64,000 nt of DNA from Clarireedia homoeocarpa (taxonomy: Eukaryota > Ascomycota > Leotiomycetes > Helotiales > Rutstroemiaceae): the NCBI GenBank assembly GCA_001465935.1, contig LNKV01000042.1, positions 1 through 64,000 on the forward strand, written 5' to 3'. Below the pieces are notes generated by a model that did no database searches, was not told where the DNA came from, and worked only from the letters and a program-made list of their open reading frames with translations. The position numbers were made by a program, and so were the translations under genes. How positions within the stretch are numbered: position 1 is the stretch's first letter; the number at the start of each line of letters is the position of its first letter. Positions 1-11,613 of this stretch are shown here, one piece after another.

Positions 1-229
1 GTACAAGAAGAGGGACCTTATATAGCCCAAATGACCCAGGGCATGACTCAGCGATGCGGCATGCATGCTGGCTAATGCCATGGCTACATATACGGCTTAT
101 GCGTGTACGACTCATGTGGATGCAGTCGTCACAGATTTCAGTGAACTTTACCATCCACTTGTTTTACCTCTTTGCAGAGGCAATTTAACCAATAAAAATA
201 AGTGACTTAGATCTATATTAAGTTATAAC

Positions 230-1470
230 TAAATGGAACTAAATGGAATCTTCAATCAAAGTGATTCGCCCCTGAATAGTAGAGCAAATAGCCTCCAAAG
301 TGGTATTTTTGAAGATATATTTTTTGATTACATTCTATGGTATATTCAGCATATAGAGGGATATTCACATCTTTACCTGAACGGCCCAGTACACATACTA
401 GGCCATCACTGCCATCGATTCAAAACCTCTTCAGTAATATATTAACGCTATTGTTGCCTCTACTACTACCTAGTACACCCAAAAGAGAACGAGTACCTGA
501 GCCTACATGTTCGGATCAGATTCAGCAAGCTAAAAGGTCTAGATTAACTCCCCAAAAGAATAAAACTGGTTTATATAGGAAGACTCTTATTCGAACCCCT
601 CAAAGAGCACAGCTTAAAGCATAGCCACAAGAATCTTCTTCGAACCGTCGAATACCCTGGAGGCATATTCCTGAAGTGGCACCTGAGTTGGGTTTAGATT
701 GCAGTTCTTATTCTCTATGTTCCGCATTCAAGCTCCTTGGATATGGCTGTAGAGTGGCTAAGAGAAAGGGGTTTTCAGATGATCCTATTGTATGACTCTG
801 AGCTGAACGTCTAGCTTTCACTCAATGGGGTATCACTTAGAACAGAGAGAGATTGAGATGCTAGATATTCAGCGATGAGGTGTGGGCAGTAGGAGGGGTA
901 TATACCCTTTTGTTCGTTACAGCTAAGCTGGATGGAAGTGATCGATTCAGCGATGCTTGTGTTAATCACAAGTACAGGAAAGTACTAGCTTGGATATTCC
1001 ATGGTACTATCGTTAATGGAAAAAAGGGACTATATCGATTCTGGAAGAGGAATAAGGTCCAATAGATAGCTGGAAGTACGAATATGTGATTCTAAGCTCA
1101 ACCCAAGAGTAGTTGTGAACTTATCCTGAGAGACCTTCGGTATTGATACATGACAATGCTAGTTGCCATAGAAGCCAGTTGGCGCAATTTAACTTGAGAT
1201 TAAGAGGTATTCGGAGGATTACCTGGCCAAGATACTCTTCTGATCTCAATCTAATTGAGCACGTTTGGAACTGGATGAAGAATTGGCACAGGAGTACTAC
1301 TATACTGCCGATTACGATACGTCTAAGATCCCCCTTTCAAGAATTATTATAATAGAGGCTCGGAACATAGTACCTGATTCCTATATAGAATTCTTATTAG
1401 AATCGTAGTGGAGACGTTGTCAAGCTGTGATTGACGCACAGGGAGGACCTACAAAATATTAATAAAGCTT
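230..1470 (+). mobile_element. Decayed Tc1/mariner-type transposase remnant (DDE_3 family)
   Basis: Pieces of a transposase can be read in shifting frames with many stops. The clearest piece, at 1143-1300, carries the second catalytic region of the Tc1/mariner family: D-N-A followed by H-x-S, then W-P-x-x-S-x-D-L-N-x-I-E-H-V-W, which holds the second Asp and the third acidic residue. A family-typical C-terminal end, AVIDAQGGPTKY, is readable at about 1420-1460. Fragments upstream (about 480-1060) match the expected position of the helix-turn-helix and the first catalytic part. There is no intact reading frame, so the copy cannot be autonomous. I could not find convincing terminal inverted repeats, so the borders are approximate. 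It lies about 0.3 kb upstream of the transcription factor gene. Confidence 0.75.
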
Positions 1471-1749
1471 CATAATTACCTATTTGGGAATCGAACTATA
1501 GGCGGTAAACCCCTGAATAAGCCACGTAATAAGTGAGACTAATAGACGGCGAAATCCACCAAATAACCTTTGTCCTTGGGGAGGTGTAGTACACAAGTCA
1601 TGCAGCAGAACTAACTTGGCAGTGAATGACAGCAGCAACCGGACAATTACACGGACTATAATTTACCGACGGTGAACGGTGCCCCGCTTATATTTACGTC
1701 TTCCATCTTGAATCCTCTACAGAAAATCAAACATGATTCTTTCCTAGCC

Positions 1750-4565
1750 ATGGTTCTATCAGCTCAAGATAATGGGATGTATCGCGAGAATGGAGAGGGA
1801 GCAGTGAAGCAACTAACATGTAATTACTGCCACTCGTGCTTCAACCGTCGCGAACACTTGGATCGCCATTTATATCGTCATTCGAGATCACGCCCTTTCA
1901 CGTGCGATGTTTGTGCAAAATCTTTCTCAAGAAGGTAAGTCAGAACTTGCTGCTTTTCCAGGATTGCCAACGTTGATTTCACCAGGGATACTTTGAAGCG
2001 TCACGTGGTAATACACGGGGCTGATGCAGCTCGTGCGTTCTCCATATCGTCGGCTAGAGAATCCAAACGAAATGCCCGAGCCTGCATCAAATGTTCAAGT
2101 TCTAAGCAAAAATGTGATGGCAACCTACCCTGTCAACGATGTGAGGCGAGAGGCAAAGCTTGCGCCTACAATGAACTTCTTGCCACACGGTCTCATCATA
2201 GGCCATCTGTGGAGAGAGTCTCGTCTCCACAGCAAGATTTAGTATCCGTGTCTAATCCGAAACTCGACACTCTACCGCAAGGACCCGATTCTTCATTGAT
2301 TCCAGTTGCTGGTGGACAAGTACGATCATCTGAGATACGCAATGGCAGCTGCGCAAACGTTCAAGACCCCACCAGGGATGGAAATGACATTAATAACCCT
2401 CCACAATTCGAGACTTTCGAGAGTTCTAACTCCACCTTCAGCTCCAGTAACAATACATTCGGTCTATTTCCATCACTTTGCATTCCAGATTTCTACGATT
2501 TCTCGATTGACCCCATAGACCAATTCAACTTAGAGGCTTTGAATTCTTCACAGTCGGGTCATTGTAACATTCCTTTCTTCCAACAACTCGAATACTCACC
2601 GGATCTCGATTATAGTTATTCAGTGGCGGAAAGTGTCGCAAGAGGTGCGGCTTCAGGGACGCTCGCTGATACAACTCTGGCTGGACAAACTTATTATGAT
2701 GCCAGCCACGCTGACAGTTACGCACAAGGAGGCCACGACCCTCTTACTTCGCCTAATCACAACAATCTTTGTACTGCAAAAAATGATGAAATCTCCTCAG
2801 AGCATTTCTATCACGTACCAGGAGTTTTGCAAGCGACCTACGAACTTACTAGCAGTTTTTGGAGGCTGCACTGTGGGGATAGTTTTGACGTGGATTCTTT
2901 TCCCGACTTACGCCAACTCAACGTCCTTGTGCAGCTTTATTTTGAATACTTTCATCCTCAAACACCTATTATACATGTGCCTACATTTAGGCCGGATAAA
3001 GCATCATTGATGCTACTCACTGCCGTAGCTGCGGTCGGATGTCATTATTCCACAATGAAAAAAGTTCGGAAGCTGGCAAGTTCTCTTCATAAGGTCCTAC
3101 GACTTGCCCTACTGGAGCAGGTGAGTAGATTGGTTTCAGAAATTCGTATACCATTTCCTAAAATCAGAGCAGCAGGTGAAAAATGTGATGAACTATGACA
3201 TTCAAATAACGCAAAGTCTCTTCCTATACAGTATTTGTATGATGATGGGGGGTTCCAAGGAGTATCTCATGCATTTTCAATGTCAGAGAAGCTTCTTAGT
3301 AACAATGTGTCGCCCTTTCATTGCAGCACATGGTTCATTCTTTAAGAACCCGAAACATGAAAATTATCATAACCACGATCCAAACGACTGGAAAGCATGG
3401 GTAAGAGAAGAATCAATAAGGAGAATAATTTATGCTGTTTGGTGTAAGTGTCCACCAGCAATACTTGAAAGGCTTTCACTGATACAGATTGGTATCATGC
3501 AGTCCTAGACTGTTTTAATCTAATTGTGTACGACATACCATTAGCACTGAGTATACCTGAGCTCCAAATTAATCTACCATCGCCAGATAGATTATGGGAT
3601 TCCTCCAATCTTCAGAGTTGGGTTGGTGAACAGAGTAAGGAAGGTAAATGAAGCTTTACAATATTGACGCTGACATAAACTAACGAGTAGAAGAGACCTT
3701 GAATTGTTGTACTCTACAAGAGTTTTTCACAGACCATAAAGCAAAATCAAACCTAGCAAACTTCGATGGATTTACGCGCTCTATTTTATTAGTCAGTATG
3801 TATGTCGAGGAGAGAAGCTATTTAGCGATGACGGCATCTTGGGTTCACTGTCAAGCAAAGCATCACTCAGTTCTACCTCATACGGCTTCTCACGAAGATG
3901 ATGCCTTTCTACGACAGGGAATCTCAGTTAGGCAGCTTGACGGTGAGTTTGAAGCTTTTAAGTTGGCGGTGGCTTCTTCATCGGGGGAGGAAAAGGTGTC
4001 TGAACGCCTATACCGGAGGATGTACCACTTTCTCTTGATTTTACGACGAGTCTCATTAAGAACACTTCTCGCTGCTTGCAGATGGCACACTAGTGAGCAT
4101 GCTTGGAAATTGGCTCATAATGAGCTATTCAAATGGATCGAAGAAGAGGGTAAAAGTGCCCGGTCCACGCTTGTGTATGCTGCAAGATTGTTCAGGGACA
4201 TTCGTACCTACGGAATTGTTAGCCCTGAAGATCCCTTTTTCCTTATGGTGGCTACTTTAGTCATCTGGATTTACGCGGAACACATACATCGATCAGGAGA
4301 CAGTCAAATAGAGACGCCGCAGCCGATTCGACTCGACCAGTCACAAAATCATTTCGAAACAAAAGAATGGATAGACCATGGTCACGAAAAGGCTCTGCAT
4401 ATCACTGGCATTGGCTTGTTATCAGATGGCACAAGCGCCTCATGTACTTTGAAAGAGGTGGTAAGGATCGTCAGATCTCAGTGCACATGGTCAGGAATAG
4501 GTGACTCACTCGTATATAATGTCCCTAAGATGCTTGATGGTTTAGAACTGAGTATCCGAGCTTGA
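1750..4565 (+). CDS. Fungal transcription factor with C2H2 and Zn2Cys6 DNA-binding domains
   Basis: Probable nuclear DNA-binding regulator of about 867 residues. Exons: 1750-1934, 1986-3120, 3176-3443, 3503-3643, 3691-4565; all junctions are GT-AG and keep frame. Two C2H2 fingers come first (C24-C27-H40-H44 and C52-C55-H68-H72; the second is split by intron 1). A Zn2Cys6 cluster follows (C95-x2-C98-x6-C105-x5-C111-x2-C114-x6-C121). From about residue 380 the sequence has the look of the fungal-specific transcription factor middle domain, with FHPQTPIIHVPTF, then LLTAVAAVGCHY. The first in-frame ATG is 1750; 1777 is an alternative. Double zinc-finger regulators of this type are common in filamentous fungi and often sit beside the metabolic genes they control. 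Here the next gene is a P450. The target is not known. Confidence 0.85.
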
Positions 4566-5205
4566 GCGATGATACTTCGAGTTTTCACCGACCGCAAATG
4601 TGCGAATATCTGTGTTCAAATGAATACGAATTTGTATTTCGCCCGATACAGAAAATATCTCCTGGACTGTCATCACACGACTGGAGCAAGACTGACGACA
4701 GATATCGTATACTCACAATCAAATTGAAATTGTATCGCCATAGAAGCGACCGACATATGACCGATATGAGATTGGATGCTCAAATTGGATGCTCAACATC
4801 GGATGATTAAGGGAGGATTCAGTGTAGTAGTAGAACATAAATAAGGGCCTTATGCCCGTTAATAATGAATCAGCTATAAACCCTCAAGATTACCTGAAGG
4901 TCCTGAACCCACCTTTTGTCGAGTGAGTTACGGGTGAGTAGGGTGTGGCCACAAATTGAAACCTTTATATAAAAGCTAGAAAGTAATCGTGGGTGGCCCC
5001 ACGATTATGGTCAAAGTGTTTTGGCTATGCACCAGGGTTTTCGCAGGGTATGGCGCCATTTGGCTGACGAAGAACCGTGGCATACGCGCCTCCGCCCCCT
5101 CAAAATGTTGAAGCTTCGTATAAATACCTATATGAGGAATTACTTGTGTAATAGTACTATTAAGTTCTTGGTGATGGTGTGGAGAAGCCGAAACTATGCA
5201 GATTG

Positions 5206-5216
5206 CGGGGGAGCCG
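5206..5216. promoter_or_regulatory. Candidate Zn2Cys6 binding site CGG-N5-CCG in P450 promoter
   Basis: CGGGGGAGCCG reads as inverted CGG triplets five bases apart, the type of site bound by dimeric Zn2Cys6 factors. It lies about 170 bp upstream of the P450 start. The same arrangement recurs at 7732-7742. Binding by the adjacent factor is inference. Confidence 0.35.
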
Positions 5217-5276
5217 AACCGTCAAGGAGCCGAACCGTCAAGGAGACAACCTCGCGCTGACGAGGGTTTAGAGAAG

Positions 5277-5284
5277 TATAAAAT
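5277..5284 (+). promoter_or_regulatory. TATA-like box of the P450 gene
   Basis: TATAAAAT lies 103 bp upstream of the P450 ATG at 5387, a usual distance for a fungal gene with a short leader. Confidence 0.45.
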
Positions 5285-5386
5285 CCTCACTCATTCTTTT
5301 TGAGAGAGATTTATTTCTTTCATACAATCTGGCCTTAGGCAAACTTGTACACTGTTATTTATATCGTTGTGCCACAAGCGTCGAAG

Positions 5387-7333
5387 ATGCAAATTCCAAG
5401 CCAAGACAATCATCTGCTCGCAGTGCTCGCAGCGCTGAGGGGATACCCAGCACTTTCGGACTTCTCGTCTTCGAGGGACACCTGGCTTGTTATTTTTAGT
5501 TTGATTATAGTAGGACTGGCTTCTCATGCTTTCTACAATCTCTATCTCCATCCACTGGCGAAGTTTCGAGGTCCTCGTCTAGCTGCCCTCTCCCATCTTT
5601 GGCTCTATTTCAACAGCCGAGACGGCAAGCTCGAGCAAAAGCTAGAAATATTAAGACAAAAGTATCGTAAGTTTCTTCTCTATCTTCTTACTAAATCTGG
5701 ACTCTAAAATGGAGTGTTATATGCAGAAACAAATGTATTGCGTATCGCCCCGTCAGAACTCCACATCTCAGACCCGAGAGTCTATCACGAAATCTATACC
5801 CAAAACACCGAGTTTATGAAGGACGGAGCGTTTTATGAAACTTTCACTCAGCGCCATAATATATTTACGGAAGTGGACAAAGAATTTCACCGTCAACACA
5901 GGAAGGCATTAAACCCTGCATTCTCGAAAAGCAATATTGTTTCTTTGCAACCCTTATTGGCAAGCAAGATCGACGCATTCTGCCAGAAACTTTCCCAGCT
6001 GGGGGATCGAAGACCTGTGAATCTTATGAACGGTTTCCGGTTAGCATATCCCATTATTGTTCGCGATGCAAGAAGATTGACACTGCATTAAGATGTTTGA
6101 CTGTCGACATAATTACCGTATTTGCGTTTGGAAACTGCTTCAATCTCCTCGATGAGGCTAAGGATGCCACATTCCACACTCCATTTGTCCACGCGTTCGA
6201 CGAAGTTATGGAACTTACGCAGGTATTCTACCACTTTCCAGCGGTGCGTTGGCTTCTGGCTACCGCGGTGCCGAATTTCCTTGGTTGGTTCGGAGTAACC
6301 ATTAGTAGCGTGGACATGTTTTTTCAGGTTAGCTTGCACATTGTCCGACATATTTCAGCCATGCAGGGAGTCACTGACCTTTACAATGACAAAGGACACA
6401 AAGAAAATGGCGCTTGATTTCCAATCTGCACCTCCGTCGAGGAAGCCAGGCACCGGCAAGCCTTTTCTCGAGGCCTCAGTGGGTCTTTCGCCCTATGAGT
6501 TCGTGGGACAAGCGAGAGCCATCTTAATTGCAGGCTCAGACACGACGGCAATCACTCTTTCAAATGCTCTCTACTATATCTGCAACAATCAAGCTATCAA
6601 AGATAAATTGGTAACTGTTTTAGATGAATTCTCAAACCTCCGAGATGGTAAGATGGATCTGCTGTCCTTGGAGAAGATACCCTACCTTGTAAGCAGAATA
6701 GCCGCGGTCATAGGCACGCTGTTCAGATACTGATCTCTCTCTGTAGGTCGCATGCGTCAAAGAAGCCCTCCGAATCGCTATGCCCGTTCAAGGCCGTCTG
6801 CCTAGAGTTGTGCCAGAACCACAACGCGGAAAGCCCGCTTTTGCAGTTGATGGGCATGTTGTCCCCCCAAAAGTAAGCGCTTCCTTTAGTCAACCTTGCA
6901 AGAATCTCCGACTGACTATCTTAGACTGTCGTATCCATGAGCGCTTACACGATTCACTACGATGAAACAATATGGGGCTCCGATGCAAGGTCATTTGTCC
7001 CAGAGCGTTGGCTGAAGCCCGAAGCAACGGAGTTAGAACGCTTCTTGGTCACCTTCTCAAAGGGTAAAAGAGCTTGTATCGGTATTAAGTATGTATATGG
7101 ATACCTGTGCCCACTAGGAAGTGCCAATTAACGCGTATTATAGTCTGGCAAATGCAGAGATCACGATGACGTTGGCGAAAATGTTTCTCTCTTTCGACAT
7201 TCAGGTCGATCCCAGCTGCACAGCAGAGACTATACAAGGGATGGATCGATTCACCAAGGCGTATAACAAGGACGGAATTCGTTTTAAGATAGCTAAACGG
7301 GCGGGTGACCATCCGGCTGTGAAGTTTGCATAG
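5387..7333 (+). CDS. Cytochrome P450 monooxygenase (microsomal)
   Basis: Heme-thiolate monooxygenase of about 534 residues, probably ER-anchored. Predicted exons: 5387-5666, 5727-6039, 6093-6294, 6359-6688, 6747-6872, 6925-7088, 7144-7333. An N-terminal membrane helix (about residues 32-50) is followed by the hinge YLHPLAKFRGP. The I-helix oxygen-activation motif is AGSDTT (about 323-328), the K-helix ExxR is EALR, then PERW, and the heme-binding loop FSKGKRACIG with the Cys ligand near residue 468. The ATG at 5387 gives the membrane anchor at the right place. The third intron is uncertain: 6295-6358 (donor GTAACC) keeps frame; the alternative 6328-6358 would be only 31 nt. If neither is used the gene is frameshifted before the I-helix. 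I cannot assign a CYP family or substrate. Confidence 0.88.
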
Positions 7334-8376
7334 AGTAAGGAAGGGGAGGGTGACAGTCATAATTTGCGCGACCGTGTTGTAAATCTCAGCAGAGTTCTGG
7401 GATATATTGGAGAGAAGCTAAATTGTAGTCAAACGTTGGAAATATAAAAGCAAATTTAGGTCCCATAATTCATCTCAACTCCCCTCCACTTACCAGTGCT
7501 TAACTATACACACAGCCATAGATAGACCTTTTAGCGATTTGCAGACAGCCCCGGTGATGCTCAAGAAACAAACACGCGGGCGGATCACATCAACTGGAGG
7601 GTATACAATTTTGCAATCTCAGTATCGTTTGCCAGCACACACAGAGAGAGGCCTGTCTCCGGATACCCTGTTCTGAAATGTGGTGGGGCCGCAGTCCCGA
7701 TTGCGGGGCAAAGAATTCCTGATTGATATTGCGGGGTAGCCGAAGGGGGTGCGCGGACTAGTTGTGGTGGCGATAACAAGCTAGCCAGTTAGCTAGCTAC
7801 TCACTTACTCTCTCCCCTAACTTTCGATTTCATATTTATAAATTTTTTGTAGGTGAGTTAAACGAGCTGTCGCAGGTCGCTTTAGGCCCCCTGCTCGCTC
7901 AGAGGATAACTCGCTGTCGCTCCTTATAAAAGTATGATTTAGGGTAAGCATATCTGATCCCCTGGCCGGATCAGATGTGCCGAAGTCACGTTACTGTACT
8001 TTTTAATGGACCAATCAGAAGTTGTACCTGAAGGTGGTGTCTTATAGAAGATTTTCTGCACTCAGATATGCAACAAAGCTTGGATACTAGTTGTGCTTGT
8101 AAGGCGATAGGCGGAAGAAAGGTAGTAGTCACGTGGAATCTGAACGACGTACGCATTTAATTGGCCAGACCTTTTTGTAGCTAAATAGAGACTAAGAAAT
8201 TTATTACAATGAAACCAGCAAGTGGAAAGTAGCATAATGGAACAATTTTATGATCATCTTCAATAAATATATCTAAGCATAGGACGCCTCCACTTGACTA
8301 AAGAGACTGCTATTGTTGAAGATAGTATTTAACTATGACGATGACTAGGTGATTTCTAGCATCATCACTGGATATT
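7334..8376. other. Intergenic region, P450 to ThDP-enzyme pseudogene (tail to tail)
   Basis: No gene seen. ATTGCGGGG occurs twice (about 7700-7708 and 7728-7736). Confidence 0.6.
7732..7742. promoter_or_regulatory. Second CGG-N5-CCG site
   Basis: CGGGGTAGCCG has the same triplets and spacing as the site at 5206. The shared context is longer, ATTGCGGGG-N-AGCCGAA. It lies between the convergent P450 and ThDP-enzyme genes, so a promoter role is less obvious; it could also be a relic of a repeated element. Confidence 0.25.
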
Positions 8377-10554
8377 CTAGTTGCCTTGCTCATCATCAAA
8401 AAAAAAAAAAACTTCTACAACAGCACCCCTTCCACTTTGAACTTCCCGAACAGCATTCTCTAGCACATTTTGTAACTCGGTAGTCGTTCTCGCCTTCCCA
8501 GTAAATAAGCCTCCTTTTAAGGAACCGAAGTTGTCACCGGCAGCTGCTGTTGCGATACCACTATAGTCAGGAGAAGGGTCTAACAACATGTGCATATCCT
8601 TGTTTGTAGAGGTGGCTCCAAGACCCGACGGACTAACTTGTGCGATTGGCGTGGTGCATTCCATCCTGTGCAACGCTGTCAGTTCGTGAAACGAGAGGTG
8701 GATTACCTAGAAATTATATCTTACCCTTATTATTAAGTACGATGGTCAGCACGGGTATACCATAGCGTGAAGCCGTCCAATATACACTACTCAGCACACT
8801 GAAAAGATATGTTCCGTCGCCAGTGACCTGACAGACGAATTTTGGTGTTCCAGTAGCATCATAGGTTAATTTCACGCCCATTGCTGCTCCTCCGCTCCAG
8901 CTAAGACCTGCACCGCCATAATTGACTCAACTGCCTGGTAGTTCTGCTTTTAATTGGTCAGAGAAAGCCATTGCGCATGTGGCCGCTTCGACGTCAAAAA
9001 TTGTGTCGGCTAGCACGGCATTTTTGATCGCCGAGCCGACATAATGGATGTCAAGCAAGCCGCTAGGTGGCGGGATCGCGAGCCTATCAATGGACGAAAT
9101 TCGTTGCGTATGCTAATGAACAAGATTATCATGGTGCTTCTGAGCTTCAGCTTTTGGCAGTCTCAAATGTTCGACAGCTGGAGAGTTGAGATATCTGTTT
9201 ATCTGTGTAAGCGCCGTATAACTGTCCGCTTTCCATCGGCCATGAGCGGGAAAGAACGAGATATCCATGGTGGAATTGAGAGGATCAACGTCGACATGAT
9301 AGATCAATGCGTCTTCACGCAGCGCGTTGTGTGAGGGTATCCAAGGCACATCACAATCAAGCACAAAGATAACATCCGCATTGGTGGTCGCTGGATCAAA
9401 ACTGAGGCGAAACCCGAGTGATGAAGGGTGAGTTGCAGGGAAGCACATATCGCAGCTTCCAGTATCAAGAACTCGGAGACCAGGTACACTATCTGCAAGT
9501 TTAACTAACTCCGCCGGGCAGGCATGGTTTCTTCCAGAGTACCCAGTGACTATCAGTGGTGACTTCGCCTTTAATAAGGCCTCAACAATTGTCTCGACAG
9601 CAGACTCCTGCAAAGCATTTGGTCCAATCGGGACATACTTACTAGCTTCCACAGAATATGGTTCAGTGGTCTCAGCCATGACTTCACGAGCCCCAGCAAT
9701 ATACACTGGGCCTTTTGGATCACTCGTTGCAAAATGCAATGCTCGTGCAACAGTGTGTTTGACGGTAGAACCAGTATGAAGCTCGCCTACGTAACGGCAA
9801 TATCCACAAACAAGAGCTTTCTGATTAGGGAAATTCTGGAGCCAGTGCTGATATTCAGTTCGTGAACCTAGGAGTTGGTCATCCTCACTGTATGGACACA
9901 GACCGGCAAACATGGAAACAGGAGCTCGTCCAGTATTTGCGTCATGCATAGCTGCGCCGAGAGCTTGTGTTCCGACATCAACGTGGACAATCACAGCCTG
10001 TGCACGGCCAGTGGCACGAGCCCATCCGTCCGCCATGAAAAGAGCAGCAATCTGTACGTATAGAGGTCGATCAGCTCCCGATTCTTCTCGGTGCTTGACG
10101 CTAAAAAGCTATACTGCCAATTTGTCTCGGAAACGTACCTCATTGGGACATGTATATATGGTTGGAAAATGTGGTTTCTTTTCTTTATGTCCTTTCAACA
10201 TCGATCCAATGAGACTTGGGTGATCTGAGCCTAGATTGACGAAGCATGCCTGCACCCCGAACTGTCTTTGGGTCAGAGGGGCCATTGCCAAACCGTAGAG
10301 TTATCAATTACCCCAGCTAGAGCTTCGAAGAAGGCGTCTGATGCCGTGTAACTAGAATTAGTAGTTGGAGCTATTGTAGATCGAGTGTTATGAGAGGGTT
10401 CTGCCAAACTTCGAGAGTGTTCTCGGCAAAATGCTTGACTGCGCTGTTGGGGGGACGCAGAGAGCGGTATTCCAGTTCTGATGAGCGGGTTGCATGTTTT
10501 TAAAAAGAGATGTGCTCTGGATCTGGCAGCTACTGAGCGCAGACTTCGTTTCAT
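8377..10554 (-). pseudogene. Broken thiamine-diphosphate-dependent enzyme (acetolactate synthase / benzoylformate decarboxylase-like)
   Basis: The ancestral product is a ThDP enzyme of the acetolactate synthase superfamily. Readable exons: 10554-10312, 10261-10139, 10051-8725, 8665-8377. The N-terminus (RSLRSVAARSRAHLF) looks like a mitochondrial presequence. FVNLGSDHPS, TCPNE and MADGWARATGR mark the ThDP-binding N-domain; the central domain spans about 9610-9250; the C-domain has GGAGLSWSGGAAMG and GDGTYLF. The lesions are a TAG at 9113-9115, a TGA at 8927-8929 in a place where relatives have an aromatic residue (PGS-stop-VNYGG), and a 1-nt frame change between about 8625 and 8655 after WNAPRQS. 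A run of about 14 A (T in the gene) at the 3' end adds doubt about the last codons. Introns and most conserved motifs survive, so inactivation looks recent. Confidence 0.82.
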
Positions 10555-11613
10555 CTCTCTCCTATACTTATGGTAGATACGAGCAAGTAGCAAGGAACCT
10601 GAACGTATTATGAGTAGTTAATGGAACAGACGCCTATGAATTCTCAGATGTCTATCAAAACCGCACAGTAAGCACGTAAGCGGCGCACGAAAGAAAATTG
10701 GAATCAGTTTAGTTTTGGGCATGATCATGGTAGGAATTGAGTAGACCTTTGCGATGAGACTCCAATGGGCCTGAGCTCTTCCGTTTTGGAAACAAAGTCA
10801 AGTGTTTTTAAGCAGAGTGTATGGTGATATATGATCTGTTGCGGAGGAGGAGGGCAAACCAATAACCTTAAGTTAATGCCTCACGCGCCTTACACAATCA
10901 GGCAAGAATTATTTATTCGCTTAACTTTTAGCGTGCTGAAACCTTCTCATACTCTAATCTTCGTCCGTGTACCTTCTGTACCACGCTTTACCACGCCTTT
11001 TTGCCTTACAGTTTGGAATCTGACTTGACTTTCTCCATCTCATCAGCGAAAAACCGTCAGTCCGCAGTCCACAGTCCGCAGAGATTCCTCTACCACCATC
11101 GACGAGGACCGCCCTACTGTCGCCAATCCCCCTCCCATCCCCCCTTTTACTTCTAAACGATATCCAATTTAATATTCAACCCTCAATAAATTCTTTGCTA
11201 CGCGATTTTAATTGGATCGCCTAGAATTAATTGTCGGATTTACCAACTTTCACTTATTGCTTGGGATCATCGACCTCTCGTTTGCGTTCATCAAATCTCG
11301 CAATAACCTATCGAGAGGAACATCGCGCCAAGTTCCTTCATCTATCAAAAAGATTTCCCACATCAACTCTGGACGCGCCCACCCATTTCATCACGCGAAA
11401 ACTTCCGTCTTTCTCTTCTTTCGACGTGTTCACTCACTTCTAGGGCTGTTTTCCGACTTTCATCAAAACATTTCTTGCATCTAAGCTCCAGCCGCGCCTA
11501 CACATAGCATTGTACCTCATGCGCAAGGCTACCTTTTGATATGCGCTGAAGCTTGCCCACACCTCCAAACTCCACATTTCGACTCTGTAGACATCGCTCT
11601 TCGTCAATCCAAC
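10555..11613. other. Divergent promoter region, ThDP pseudogene and STH1
   Basis: About 1.06 kb with no supported gene. The last 600 bp before the STH1 start are pyrimidine-rich, as expected for a long fungal 5' leader. Short open frames here lack any recognisable domain. Confidence 0.6.

Larger units (their letters stand above)
4566..5386. other. Intergenic region, transcription factor to P450
   Basis: No gene seen. It holds the 3' end of the transcription factor gene and the P450 promoter. A 15-16-nt sequence (GAGCCGAACCGTCAAG) is repeated directly at about 5211-5226 and 5227-5242. Confidence 0.6.

Noticed and set aside
1485..1505. GGGAATCGAAC, a possible tRNA T-arm
   Set aside because: No pairing stem and no matching D-arm or acceptor stem within reach.
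6328..6358. 31-nt intron in the P450 gene
   Set aside because: It is shorter than any other intron here; the 64-nt alternative with the same acceptor keeps frame. The choice is not certain.
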